Source of the DNA: Plazaster borealis
Taxonomy: Eukaryota; Echinodermata; Asteroidea; Forcipulatida; Labidiasteridae
Direction of reading: 5' to 3'
NCBI GenBank assembly: GCA_021014325.1
Contig: CM037476.1
Location: forward strand, 17,024,827 to 17,088,826
DNA: 64,000 bases
Position 1 is the first letter of the stretch; every line of letters begins with the position of its first letter. Below are positions 22,930 through 32,935 of the stretch, piece by piece. A program made the position numbers and the translations under genes. Under the pieces are notes generated by a model. The model ran no database searches, was not told where the DNA came from, and saw only the letters and a list, made by a program, of their open reading frames with translations.

Positions 22930-23536
22930 TCAGTCATAAGGGAGTCTTGCTATGGATGAGATTCTTCACAGATGAGACCATCATCCATTCAGTCAGCAGT
23001 AAAAGTGAAGAGCAACAACAAACTAGCCATTAATGATATCAGTTCTGGATTCTACTTTGTCAAACAGCGTACATGTTAAAGATCACTGCAACACATCAAA
23101 GGTAACTGTCCAATATTGGACTTTATTACTGCCTTAAGAAAGGACATTGACAAGAATCTTAACCCCAAACTAGTCATTGATGCCAGCTGCTAATTCTAGT
23201 TTATCAACCCATGTTTGGAACATTGACATAGACAAGCTGTGGACTTGGTTACAACCGACATGCAAGAAGCACATCAAACACTGCAAGCAACTCACATCAA
23301 GTTTGTCACATGAAAGTCAAGCAACTTGTGGGATTTTGCTCTTACTTTTTGGAATGATACAACTGTTTGAGTCGAGAGTGAGAGGTGCATTTCTCATGAC
23401 CAGCAGAGGGACATGTTTGAAACACATGTCCGTTATGGGCTGAAAAGATTAAACACAGACGACAACCAGTTAGAAAAGTGTTACATGAACAAAGAATAAA
23501 AGAACAATTCAACAGAGTTACTATTGTGTTATGATC
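22930..23536 (+). promoter_or_regulatory. 5' flank of GPCR gene 5
   Basis: Equivalent of 4834-5428. The conserved core here reads CTATGGATGAGATTCTTC: one T is missing, so the ATTGG pentamer kept in genes 2, 3 and 4 is broken. The rest is nearly identical to the gene 2 flank. Confidence 0.45.
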
Positions 23537-24562
23537 ATGGAATCGACTCTAAAGCAATGGGATCAAGAAAACAGCAACGACTCCACAACACAAGAACCTG
23601 AGGAGAGCATCCATCCCAGCTTCAGCATCTTAAGATGTTTCCTGCTTGTTGTATCAACTCTTCTCATCCTCACACTCAATCTATTCAGTCTGCTCGTCCT
23701 GAGACACGTCAACAGCATCCAAGAAACCACCAAAGTATTCCTACAATCCTTGACGATTGCTGATATTGGAATTGGGATTTTTGTTGCCATTCCGGCTACA
23801 ATTTCTGCATTTTTCGACAAGTGGCCACTTGGGAACATAGTCTGTGCATTTAAAGCAATCGCTTCAGACTTTGTCTTCTTTTCAAGTTTCTTTTTCCTGT
23901 TCCTGATAACTGTAGACCGTTACATTTCTGTGGTGTATGCCCTGCGCTACCAGTCACTTGTTACTGTAAAACGAGCACGCATTGCCGTCTGTTGTGCTTG
24001 GGGTCTTGGCGTACTATCAGCAATAGAAAATGGCATCTTAACAGAGTGGCAAAGTTCTTATTGGCACACTGTACTAATGTGTGTCTTGCAATCACCACAT
24101 CAAGACTTTAACAGTCTCTACATAAAGGTTGTGGATACCGTTTTAATGGCACTTTGTCTCCTTGTAGTTCTCACAACCTACATTCGACTATTCTTTATTT
24201 CCCGCCATCACGCACAGCGTATAGAGGCCTTAAACAATCAAATTGCTCTTGGTGGCAACCAGCCTCAACCATTTCCCCCAAGACCCAACAACAAGTCTCT
24301 TTGTACGATGCTCCTCATTGTTGGCACAACATTCTCTCTACACATAATACCCTTTGTATGCTTTCTGCATGCCGACCTCAGTAAGAATGAATATAGTGCA
24401 ATTTTCACTTTGTTCTTGATCTTGCTGCCTATCTTAACAAAAGGATGGGTAAATGGAGTCTGTTATTATCTCAGTAACACTGACTTTCGCCAGACTGCTA
24501 ACAGACTCCTGAAAACACGTTACCAGCTGTGCAAAACACACATTCCATTCAATAGGAACTAA
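23537..24562 (+). CDS. GPCR gene 5: intronless receptor with diverged ligand-facing segments, 341 aa
   Basis: Start chosen at the MEST codon; an in-frame ATG six bases earlier adds Met-Ile as in gene 2. The N-terminus, loop 2 (DRYISVVYALRY), TM5-loop 3 and the C-tail match gene 2 almost exactly. TM3 (FVFFSSFFFLFLITV), TM4-ECL2 (SSYWHTVLMCVLQS) and TM6-ECL3 are very different. It keeps Trp in TM4 (CCAWGL), unlike genes 1-4. TM6 reads HIIP instead of CWxP, and TM7 NGVCYY. The loop 3 proline motif is changed to PQPFPPRP, no longer fitting PxxPxR. Its flanks are the copy of gene 2's, so it is gene 2's positional partner yet divergent in sequence. Confidence 0.92.
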   Translation: MESTLKQWDQENSNDSTTQEPEESIHPSFSILRCFLLVVSTLLILTLNLFSLLVLRHVNSIQETTKVFLQSLTIADIGIGIFVAIPATISAFFDKWPLGNIVCAFKAIASDFVFFSSFFFLFLITVDRYISVVYALRYQSLVTVKRARIAVCCAWGLGVLSAIENGILTEWQSSYWHTVLMCVLQSPHQDFNSLYIKVVDTVLMALCLLVVLTTYIRLFFISRHHAQRIEALNNQIALGGNQPQPFPPRPNNKSLCTMLLIVGTTFSLHIIPFVCFLHADLSKNEYSAIFTLFLILLPILTKGWVNGVCYYLSNTDFRQTANRLLKTRYQLCKTHIPFNRN

Positions 24563-25019
24563 CTGCACAATGTATTATTATAAAGAAAACAGTAAAGTGC
24601 TGGGCACAGCAAGACTTTGAACTGTGTTTTTAAATTTTCAATAGCACAGCTGAGAAACCAAAAACAAAGAAATCAGCCGAAAGGTTACATTTAAAACTAT
24701 CACAATTCAAAGGTGAGATTTGACAATTCCTGAAAAATGGCTCACTGGCCCGGGTTTCCCCCTTTATTCTAGCCCGGAACCTCCCAGATGTTACAATTTA
24801 GGAGGTTTTCCGCTTGGAAAACAATAATCTTTTGTTTGTCACACTGGGACACCAGTGCTGGTACAAGGAAAATTAATTATGAATACAAAATGGTATGCGT
24901 GATGTAACATATTGATTTTGTGGGTACCGTATGGTTTTGATGCTGGGCTCAACTGTCAAGAAAATCTTCACTAGGATATACAGAATGCCTAATTTTTGCT
25001 CTACAAGCCACTCGGAAAT
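24563..25019. other. 3' flank of GPCR gene 5
   Basis: No gene. 24780-24970 resembles 29570-29800 downstream of gene 6 (CCGCTTGGAAAAC, GATGTAACAT, GATGCTGGGCTCAAC), showing that the gene 5 and gene 6 regions share an older duplication. Confidence 0.55.
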
Positions 25020-25217
25020 AAGCCAGAGCGCCAGAAAATCTCAGAAAAATTATTCAACGGTCAGCGTCTAAACCACCCAGAATGTAAGCCAGAGCACCGG
25101 AAAATCTCAGAAAAATTATTCAACGGTCAGCGTCTAAACCACCCGGATTATAAGCCGGAGCACCGGAAAATCTCTGAAAAATTGTTCAGAGGTCAGTGTA
25201 TAAACCATCTGGAATAT
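25020..25217 (+). repeat. 66-bp tandem repeat, three in-frame copies
   Basis: Units start at 25020, 25086 and 25152 (AAGCC[AG]GAGCACCGGAAA), exactly 66 bp apart; a fourth begins at 25218 and decays. Because 66 is a multiple of three, one frame stays open and encodes a 22-residue repeat (KPEHRKISEKLFNGQRLNHP + 2). There is no credible ATG, and the frame stops just after the array. I treat it as a non-coding tandem repeat. Confidence 0.85.
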
Positions 25218-26589
25218 TAGCCGGAGGACAAGTTGAATTCAACGTGAGTACAAAAACACAAATTACTACACAGATTTATCGACTCTGAAACAACTGTGGC
25301 AAATGGAAAGGAAATGTATTTCCTGAAAGACAAACAGTGATGATTTATGAATGTTATAATTAAATTGTGTCCCTCCGTTACGCAACAGCGTTTCACCTTA
25401 ATTTTCCCAGAGCGCCAAGCGAAAACACTGCACAATCCATTAGTTTCGTTTTGTGGCTACCACGAGTCTAAACCCCTCGGTATACACACCATAAGACATA
25501 CACAAAACCACATGGCGTCACATTTGTACTGTGACAGTGTGGTACTGTTTCTGCATGAAATGACCTCAATCTTTGACGAAAATCTGTTATATTTTTTGAC
25601 TTGGCATGTCAAGAATAACGGTAAGCACTGGTAAGGCTAGAAAAAGTAGGGTAGGTAGGTCGGGATTTTTTTTCTTTTCCAAAACAGTTAAACGAAACTT
25701 GTGAATTCCAGTTAACTGTTTACCTGTTTCAACCATTCAAATCAAAACTTTAAGCCAGTGGATGTCAACACACTTTCCAAGTATACCCAAAAAGGGTCAC
25801 AGAACCAGGTCATAAAACCAGAAAGACATAGCGCGCAGCTTGTGGTTTGATTGAAGCAATAATAATAATAATATAATAATAATCTAGGTATTTATAAAGC
25901 GCCTTTAACAAGGATAAAGCACTGTACAATAATAGAAAATTACAAAGAACCAAGAAAAAAAAAAGAAAAAAAAAATTAAACAAATAAACAAATAAAAAAT
26001 ACAAAGGATTAATGATGACGCTGACTGAAAAGGTAGGTTTTAAGGTTTTTGGGAGCATTGGAAGCATTTGGGAGCATTTATAGGCATAAAGAAGCAGCTT
26101 AAACATGAATAGGCAGCCAGTGGAGTTGAGACAAAAGAGTAAGAGTATTACAAACTGAAACAATGTACAACAAACTGCAGAGGATTAAGATAACAAGTAA
26201 TTGGATCTCAATAGGAGTGTCAATCATTCTCCCAGGGCTGGAGAGTGTCTGGGGCTGACATTAAATAAAGAAAAGGATGTCAGATTTATTTTCACTTTTG
26301 GCTTTGCTTGTGGCAGGAAAGTTGTTTTTTTAATCATTGACAAAACTTCAGATGAGGAAAAAAACGTTTAAAAAAAATATATATCAAGTGTCGGCCGTAT
26401 TTTTAGGGTTGGTCGGGTTACGCCAAAATAACATTTTTTTTTAGGCCTAAGTGCAGCGAAACTTGATGGAGTCACGCAGAAGAAACTTGATGGAGTCACG
26501 CCGAAGAAAACGAATCTGCTTGTAGACACGACATTTAATTTACTAAAAGGCCTGCGATTCAACAGTTGGTATTTATACACAACCAGCCC
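25218..26589. other. Intergenic sequence with a dispersed repeat at about 25850-26170
   Basis: 25850-26170 begins with an AAT microsatellite and TTTATAAAGCGCCTTTAAC and holds poly-A tracts, as in a dispersed retroposed repeat. 25540-25640 and 26440-26590 resemble 30640-30870 before gene 7 (GGCATGTCAAGAATAACG, TCTGCTTGTAGACA). A short 29-bp duplication (GAAACTTGATGGAGTCACGC) lies at 26459-26510. No gene seen. Confidence 0.55.
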
Positions 26590-27287
26590 TACATGTATAT
26601 CAGAAAATGTAACCAATTAAACTACACAAAGTGGTGAGAGGAAGAGACTCACTCCATTATAATTGGAGTAATTGAATACAAGGAACTCTTTGAAAGGTTT
26701 TATTCATCCATTACTGCTCAGTTACTATGCTTACTTGTAATTTCACACCTTGAGATTCCAACTTTGTATGCATGCATGGCCATAAGTTTCGTGAGAATCC
26801 TGGGGTAAGGTTGTACAGCGAATATCAAGACAGTAATTTTGAGAACAAGTTCCTCGTACTCAGAGGATTGCACTAGTGCAGGTTCAGCGCTATTCAAACT
26901 ATCGAGGAAAAGATGTGGTAATAAGTACTCTGTCAGTTACAAGAACAAATGTTAGGCAAAGAATCAACACAAAGTCAAAAGAGCTGAAGAGCCTGCATTT
27001 GAACTCGGAGTTGACAAATGACAATGCATCCACAATCCTGTGACTGAAGAAGGAGTCAATTCCAGCATTAACTTCTTTAATCATTCAACATATACTTCAA
27101 CTTTGTGGAACTTCTTTCTGGATTTTTTAAATGATGAGTCAAGCGAGGTGAAATTCTTAATCACCAGCACAGAAGCATTTTTGAAACATCTGTCAGTATG
27201 AACTGATGAAATTCAGACAGATACCCAGGACAACAAGTATAGCAATGACGAAAGAAGAATAAACGAAGTTACTGTTGTACGCTGATC
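26590..27287 (+). promoter_or_regulatory. 5' flank of GPCR gene 6, homologous to 30860-31521
   Basis: About 0.7 kb closely aligned with the gene 7 flank, including ATTATAATTGGAGTAATTG (an ATTGG in a palindromic AT context), AAGTACTCTGTCAGTTAC and AAAGAGCTGAAGAGCC. It is not alignable with genes 2-5 flanks except the last about 100 bp. Regulatory content inferred from conservation. Confidence 0.4.
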
Positions 27288-28307
27288 ATGGAATTGAATC
27301 AAACGGATCAAGGAAACAGCAATAACTCCACAAAACAAGAACCTGAGGAGAGCATCTATTCCAGCATCAGAAACTTAAGATGTTTCCTGCTGGTCGTATC
27401 AACTCTTCTCCTCCTCACACTCAATCCATTCAGTCTCCTCGTCTTGAGACATGTCAACAACATCCAAGAAACCACCAAAGTATTCCTGAGATCCTTATCA
27501 ATCGCCGACACCGGCGTTGGGTTTTTCATGGCCATGCCAATGACGATTTCTGCATTTTCAGACAGCTGGCTGTTTGGTGATGTGCTTTGTGGAGTACAGT
27601 CTTTCCTAACAGTTACTATGTTGTATGGGTCTCTACTTTCTCTGCTCCAATTAACCGTAGATCGTTACATTTCTGTTGTGTACGCTCTCCGCTACTCTTC
27701 TATTATCACTATAACAAGAGCTCGCATTACCGTTTGTTGTATGTGGGGATTGAACGCAATGATAGCAACTGTTTATGCCACCATTAATGATTGGAACATA
27801 ATATATGACTCTGAAAGTTTACTGTGCGGGTTTCGTGCGAAAGATCTAACTATGGGATATGGAAGATTTGTAGAAGCCACGTACTCATTCATAACACTTA
27901 GTTCTGTTCTTGTGCTTTTGCTAGCATATTTGAGGCTCTGTATGGTTTCCCGCCACCATGCTAGACGCATCAATGCTCTGAACGAACAAATCAACCACGC
28001 TGACGTGGCTGATCACAGGAGGCCAAGAAGTAAATCTCTCCACACTGTACTTATAGTCGTTTTGGCTGCTCTATTCCTAAACCTCATGCCGTTTGTATAC
28101 GTCAACTCTGTGACTTTCTCTGATCAACCTCTGCTTAAGGATGAAAACTTCTTCTTTTTTCTGTTTGTCTTTCCGGTATTGACAAACAGCTCGGCCAATG
28201 TGATTATATATTATCTGAGAAACACAGAGTTTCGTCAAGCCGCCCACAGCCTTGTCATATCATACTATAGGCTCTTCAAACGATTGTTTCAATGTCAAAC
28301 CAACTGA
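27288..28307 (+). CDS. GPCR gene 6: intronless rhodopsin-type receptor, second sub-clade, 339 aa
   Basis: Starts MELNQTDQGNSNNS, with sequons in the N-terminus (NQT, NNS). TM1 TLNPFSLLVLRHV, TM2 SIADTGVG, TM3 Cys in VLCGVQ, DRY in VDRYISVVYALRYSS, TM4 Trp kept (CCMWGL), ECL2 Cys in SLLCGF. Loop 3 is different from genes 1-5 (HADVADHRRPRSKSLH) and has no PxxPxR. TM6 reads NLMP for CWxP; TM7 is SSANVIIYYLRNTEFRQA, with Val where NPxxY has Pro. It is nearly identical to gene 7; the pair is the most recent duplicate with both copies full length. Confidence 0.93.
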   Translation: MELNQTDQGNSNNSTKQEPEESIYSSIRNLRCFLLVVSTLLLLTLNPFSLLVLRHVNNIQETTKVFLRSLSIADTGVGFFMAMPMTISAFSDSWLFGDVLCGVQSFLTVTMLYGSLLSLLQLTVDRYISVVYALRYSSIITITRARITVCCMWGLNAMIATVYATINDWNIIYDSESLLCGFRAKDLTMGYGRFVEATYSFITLSSVLVLLLAYLRLCMVSRHHARRINALNEQINHADVADHRRPRSKSLHTVLIVVLAALFLNLMPFVYVNSVTFSDQPLLKDENFFFFLFVFPVLTNSSANVIIYYLRNTEFRQAAHSLVISYYRLFKRLFQCQTN

Positions 28308-28678
28308 TCTGACAACAATATCTGCAACATGGAAAACATAAGTGATGTTTGAAGCTTTGCATGGTGTGGATAAGTGTTTTTTTCTTCTCTTTTTAAAAAG
28401 ATTTAGTCAATGATTAATTCTTCATACATACGAGTACTTCTTAGGGTTCAATCTTGGACCGTTAAACAAAATTTGCATTTGATCTCAATAGGAATGATGT
28501 GGGAGTAATTTGTTGGCCGTTAAATATTGTATGTTTAATAAAAAACATGCACAAACAAATTCTCAAGGAAAATTTGGTATATCTCTTTCAAAAAACATAA
28601 AACATACAATTTGGACTTTGTCAGGTCTCTTTATGATCGCACATAACTAGTCCAGCAAACAATTTGCACATTACATGA
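28308..28678. other. 3' flank of GPCR gene 6, empty site for the gene 7 MITE
   Basis: Aligns with 32542-32561 plus 32936 onward. At the position where gene 7 has a 370-bp MITE, this copy reads CAACAATATCTGCAACATGG uninterrupted. Confidence 0.75.
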
Positions 28679-29035
28679 GAGTGAGTTTGTCTACCCATTG
28701 ATAGCGAGGACTGTACCAATAGGGATCCGGGTATAGTGTAACAGACTGAAAATGTCCCCTGTTGAATTTTGTGTACAGAATCAATGGGGACGTTAATGAA
28801 AAGAAATCAAAGTCCAAACAAAGGGATATCAAAGTGAAATCCTTGATTACATTCACACATTGGTGTGTGTGAGCGTGTCTACCCGTTCAAACCGAGGACT
28901 ATAACAAAAGGGAACCGGGTGTTTCCACAGAGCGAGGACATCCTCGCTTCGCTTTCATTCACAAAACCAATGGAGACGTTGCTAAAAAAAACTACATGGA
29001 AGAAAGTGAAGTCCTTGATTAACCCTTTCATGCCA
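28679..29035. repeat. Two tandem units of about 185 bp
   Basis: Both units carry GTCTACCC[AG]TT, a GAGGACT block, GGGA(T/A)CCGGGT and an AATGG(G/A)GACGTT block, then TCCTTGATTA. A third diverged relative lies downstream of gene 7 at about 33130-33370. No gene. Confidence 0.65.
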
Positions 29036-29808
29036 TTAATTTTAGTGACAAATTGATCATATGGACACATTCGTTGTTTACTCGTTTTTCTGCAAACGGC
29101 GACCCCCAAAAAACAAGTAACAATAGCACCCTTTCCCATCCTGAAAACTGTGTGGCCGTGCGATCTTTAATTTTTGTTTTACAGCTATTTTTCTGAAGGG
29201 ATTTAAACCGGTCGATAGCGATTGGTCGGCGCGTGAAAGAATTAGGGGTTGACAAACAGGTTTGTGGGTGTGTAGCATAACTGTAGCAGTCTACATAGTT
29301 TGTAGAAAAATGTTCACCTATAAAGACTTTAAAAGGTCAAGTTTGGAATGAAATCACATGTATGTCCATGTTGATTAAATTAAAACTTATTTTCTAGGGC
29401 TTGATTAAAAACTTTGTTGGAAAAAAAACACTTGGAAAACCGAACCAATTCTTGTTTGTCACTCGCAGTTAGAAATATAGTAAGTCAAACAGGGACTCTA
29501 GTGCTCGTATTTAAATGTCTGATGCAAATTTATTATGAAGTACTTAGTAATAGAAAAGAATTTAAAAATTCCGCTTGGAAAACCACCATTTCATGTTTTT
29601 CACTTGAGTTTTCACTCGAAGTTAAAATAATATAGAGAGCCGCACAGGGACTCTAGTGCCCATCCTTTATTGTTTGAGGCGAATAAATTTTGAAGTAATA
29701 CAATGATACGCACGATGTAACATGTTAACTGTGAGGGTATGGCTTAAAGGGGTGGCAAAGCTTTGATGATGGGCTCAACAGTTGAGAAAAATTCCAATTA
29801 GATGTCTG
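29036..29808. other. Intergenic; two degenerate repeats of a gene-flank segment
   Basis: The stretch 29420-29800 contains two related units (CTTGGAAAACC, CAGGGACTCTAGTGC twice) also seen after gene 5 at 24790-24960. No gene. Confidence 0.5.
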
Positions 29809-29986
29809 GGCCCAATTTCATAGAACTGCTGTTAAGCAGACAATTTTGCTTACATAGTTCTGTGCTTAGCTAAAATTAGCAGGATACCGGTCTGAAATCG
29901 TGGTTGTGACATGGTATTTTGGCTGGTTACCTTGTTCAGGATAGCATAATTTAGTTGTGCTTAAGCAGCTCTTTGAAGTTGGGCCC
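29809..29986. mobile_element. Foldback element (GGGCCCAATTTCATAG family)
   Basis: Begins GGGCCCAATTTCATAGAACT and ends with TTGAAGTTGGGCCC, with self-complementary arms (GCTTAAGCAG type). Relatives at 42416, 50692, 51905, 55828 and 58849. Confidence 0.75.
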
Positions 29987-30179
29987 TGGATCTTACTGTA
30001 GCTCAGAACTTTGACTGGACCAGACCTATGTAGTGGGATAGATAGGGGAAATATTTGGGGAATTTGTGCCTTTGATGATACAAGCATGGAATTTGGCAGA
30101 CAGTCAGAGTATGTCATCATTATAATAATAATATCGACTCATATATAGCACAACTCCAAAGAATGATAATTGCGCTTCA

Positions 30180-30467
30180 AACATTATTACCCCTGGTCAG
30201 TGGGCCATATATCTCAGCTCCCTGGTGACAATACAGCCTGTACTGCCAAGTATGTAGGGCACCAAGCTAAATAAATCACAAGAACCATCTATGCCATTAC
30301 AGGTACCCATTTACCCCTGGGTGATGAGAAGCAATTATAGTTAAGTGTCTTGCTCAAGGAGACAAGTGTCATGACCGGGATTCGAACCCACACCCTAATG
30401 TCTCAGCAACCAGAACTTGAGTCCGATGCACTATAGAACCACTCGGCCACGACACGCCACATGAGAA
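30180..30467 (-). mobile_element. tRNA-Leu-like SINE
   Basis: Minus strand: GGCGTGTCGTGGCCGAGTG, box B GGTTCGAATCCCGG, tail with GAGCAAGACACTTAAC and CATTTACCCCTGGGTG in reverse; same sub-type as 60305-60555. Confidence 0.8.
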
Positions 30468-30859
30468 AGATATTTGGCTATAGGGCCATCACAAATTACT
30501 GCTTCTTAATTCATTCGCCACAATCAATGCAAGTCCAATGTGATACTGTCGTGTCCAATTTCTTTGATTTTCCAGTTTAAAAAATAAGCACATTTATTTA
30601 AATCTGAACCGTCGAGCATCAGACCAATTTTCCCTGTGAACTTTTCTGCATGAAATGCCATCAATCTTTGACAAAAATCATTGACTGGGCATGTCAAGAA
30701 TAACGCAAAGTGCAGCAACACTTGATTGAGTCATGGAGAAAAAAACAGAGTCTGCTTGTAGACATGACCTTTAATCGAAAAAGGGAAAAAATGGCCTGCC
30801 AATTAACAACTGGTGTCTACACAGGTCCTGAGTGTACAGCAGAAAATGTAATCAATTTA
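30468..30859. other. Intergenic, duplicate of parts of 25540-26590
   Basis: No gene; TTTCTGCATGAAATG and ATGTCAAGAATAACG are shared with the region before gene 6. Confidence 0.5.
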
Positions 30860-31521
30860 AACTACGCAAAGTGGTGTAAGGGCGAGCCTCACTTCATTAT
30901 AATTGGAGTAATTGAATACAACGAAATCTGTAACATATGTTACTCATCTATTCTGGCTCAGTTACTATGGTTACCCATGATTTCACACCTAGGGATTCTA
31001 ACTTTGTATGCATGGCCATAAATTTCATGAGAATCCTGCGGTAAGGTTGTAGAGCGAATATCAAGACAGTAATTTGGAGAACAAGTTCTTGAGGGTTGCA
31101 GTTGCACTAGTGCAGGTTCAGCGCTATTCAAACTATTGAGGAAAAGATGTGGTATTAAGTACTCTGTCAGTTACAAGAACAATTTTTAGGCAAAGAATCA
31201 ACACAAAGTCAAAAGAGCTGAAGAGCCTGAGTTTGAACTCGGAGTTGACAATTGACAATGCATCCACAATCCCAGTGTCTGACGAAGGAGTCAAATACAG
31301 TACAACTTCATCAGCATTTATACTTCAACTTTGTGAAACCTCTTTCTGGATTTTATGAATAATGAGTCAAGGGAGGTGAAATTCTTAATCACCAGCACAG
31401 AAGCATTTTTGAAACATTTGTCTGTATGAACTGATAAGACATCAGACAGACATGCAGGGAACGAGGAAGAGAGGCGATAACATGAAAGAAGAATAAATGA
31501 AGTTACCGTTATGTGCTGATC
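30860..31521 (+). promoter_or_regulatory. 5' flank of GPCR gene 7
   Basis: Close copy of 26590-27287; ATTATAATTGGAGTAATTG is fully conserved. Regulatory role is inference from the conserved upstream position. Confidence 0.4.
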
Positions 31522-32541
31522 ATGGAATTGATTCAAACGGATCAAGGAAACAACAATAACTCCACAACACAAGAACCTGAGGAGAGCATCTATTCCAGCA
31601 TCAGCATCTTAAGATGTTTCCTGCTGGTTGTGTCAACTCTTCTCCTCCTCACACTCAATCCATTCAGTCTCCTCGTCTTGAGACACGTCAACAACATCCA
31701 AGAAACCACCAAAGTATTCCTGAGATCCTTATCAATCGCCGACACCGGCATTGGGTTTTTTATGGCCATGCCAATGACGATTTCTGCATTTTCAGACAGC
31801 TGGCTGTTTGGTGATGTGCTTTGTGGAGTACAGTCTTTCCTAACAGTTACTATGTTGTATGGGTCTCTTCTTTCTCTACTCCAAATAACCGTAGATCGTT
31901 ACATTTCCGTTGTGTACGCTCTCCGCTACTCTTCTATTATCACTATAACAAGAGCTCGCATTACCGTTTGTTGTATGTGGGGATTGAACGCAATGATAGC
32001 AACTGTTTATGCCACCATTAATGATTGGAACATAATATATGACTCCAACAGTTTACTGTGCGGGTTTCGTGCGAAAGATCAAACTAGGGGATATGGAAGA
32101 TTTGTACAAGCCACGTACTCATTCATAACACTTAGTTCTGTTCTTGTGCTTTTGCTAGCATATTTGAGGCTCTGTATGGTTTCCCACCACCATGCTAGAC
32201 GCATCAATGCTCTGAACGAACAAATCAACCACGCTGACGTGGCTGATCACAGGAGGCCAAGAAGTAAATCTCTCCACACTGTACTTATAGTCGTTTTGAC
32301 TGCTCTATTCCTAAACCTCATGCCGTTTTTATACATAAACTTTGTGATTTTCTCTGATCAACCTCTGCTTAGGGATGGAAACTTCTTCTTTTTTCTGTTT
32401 GTCTTTCCGGTATTGACAAACAGCTCGGCCAATGTGATTATATATTATCTGAGAAACACAGAGTTTCGTCAAGCCGCCCACAGCCTTGTCATATCATACT
32501 ATAGGCTCTTCAAACGATTGTTTCAATGTCAAACCAACTGA
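31522..32541 (+). CDS. GPCR gene 7: intronless rhodopsin-type receptor, 339 aa
   Basis: Start placed at ATG 31522 (MELIQTDQGN), matching gene 6; the frame stays open upstream only through a GTG. Differs from gene 6 by a small number of residues spread through the protein (for example VSRHH to VSHHH after TM5 and YVNSVTF to YINFVIF in ECL3). DRY, TM4 Trp and TM2 Asp are kept; TM7 is NVIIYY, TM6 NLMP. C-tail YYRLFKRLFQCQTN has a Cys that could be palmitoylated. Downstream, a MITE sits 20 bp after the stop codon. Confidence 0.93.
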   Translation: MELIQTDQGNNNNSTTQEPEESIYSSISILRCFLLVVSTLLLLTLNPFSLLVLRHVNNIQETTKVFLRSLSIADTGIGFFMAMPMTISAFSDSWLFGDVLCGVQSFLTVTMLYGSLLSLLQITVDRYISVVYALRYSSIITITRARITVCCMWGLNAMIATVYATINDWNIIYDSNSLLCGFRAKDQTRGYGRFVQATYSFITLSSVLVLLLAYLRLCMVSHHHARRINALNEQINHADVADHRRPRSKSLHTVLIVVLTALFLNLMPFLYINFVIFSDQPLLRDGNFFFFLFVFPVLTNSSANVIIYYLRNTEFRQAAHSLVISYYRLFKRLFQCQTN

Positions 32542-32561
32542 TCTACCAACAACACCTTTAA

Positions 32562-32931
32562 AGGCACTTTACACGTTTGGTAATTACTCAAAATATATAT
32601 TAGCATAAAAACGTACTTGGTAACGAGCAACGGAGAGCTGTTGATAGTATAAAACTTTGTGAGAAAAACGACTCCCTCTGAAGTAACGTAGTTTTTGAGA
32701 AAGAGGTAATTTTTCACTAAAATAATAAAAAACTTCTTGCAAGAAGCCTTTTATTCCTACCTGAAAGCACACAAATTTGTACAACAAGGGTGTTTTTTCT
32801 TTCATCATTTTCTTGCAACTTCAATGACCAATTAAGCTCAAATTTTCACAGGCTTGTCATTTTATGCATATTTTGGGATACACCAAGTGAGAATACTGGT
32901 CTTTGACAATTACCAAACGTGTTCAGTGCCT
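32562..32931. mobile_element. TTAA-flanked MITE, 370 bp, just after GPCR gene 7
   Basis: TTAA at 32558-32561 and 32932-32935 bracket inverted ends: left AGGCACTTTACACGTTTGG, right (reverse complement) AGGCACTGAACACGTTTGG. No ORF. A second copy is at 34609-34968 and diverged pieces at about 4330-4420 and 21955-22030. The TTAA target suggests a piggyBac-type transposase supplied elsewhere. Removing it restores an alignment of equal length with the gene 6 flank. Confidence 0.85.
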
Positions 32932-32935
32932 TTAA

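Noticed and set aside
24996..25220. 74-aa ORF over the 66-bp tandem repeat
   Set aside because: No ATG, openness explained by a repeat period divisible by three, no domain.
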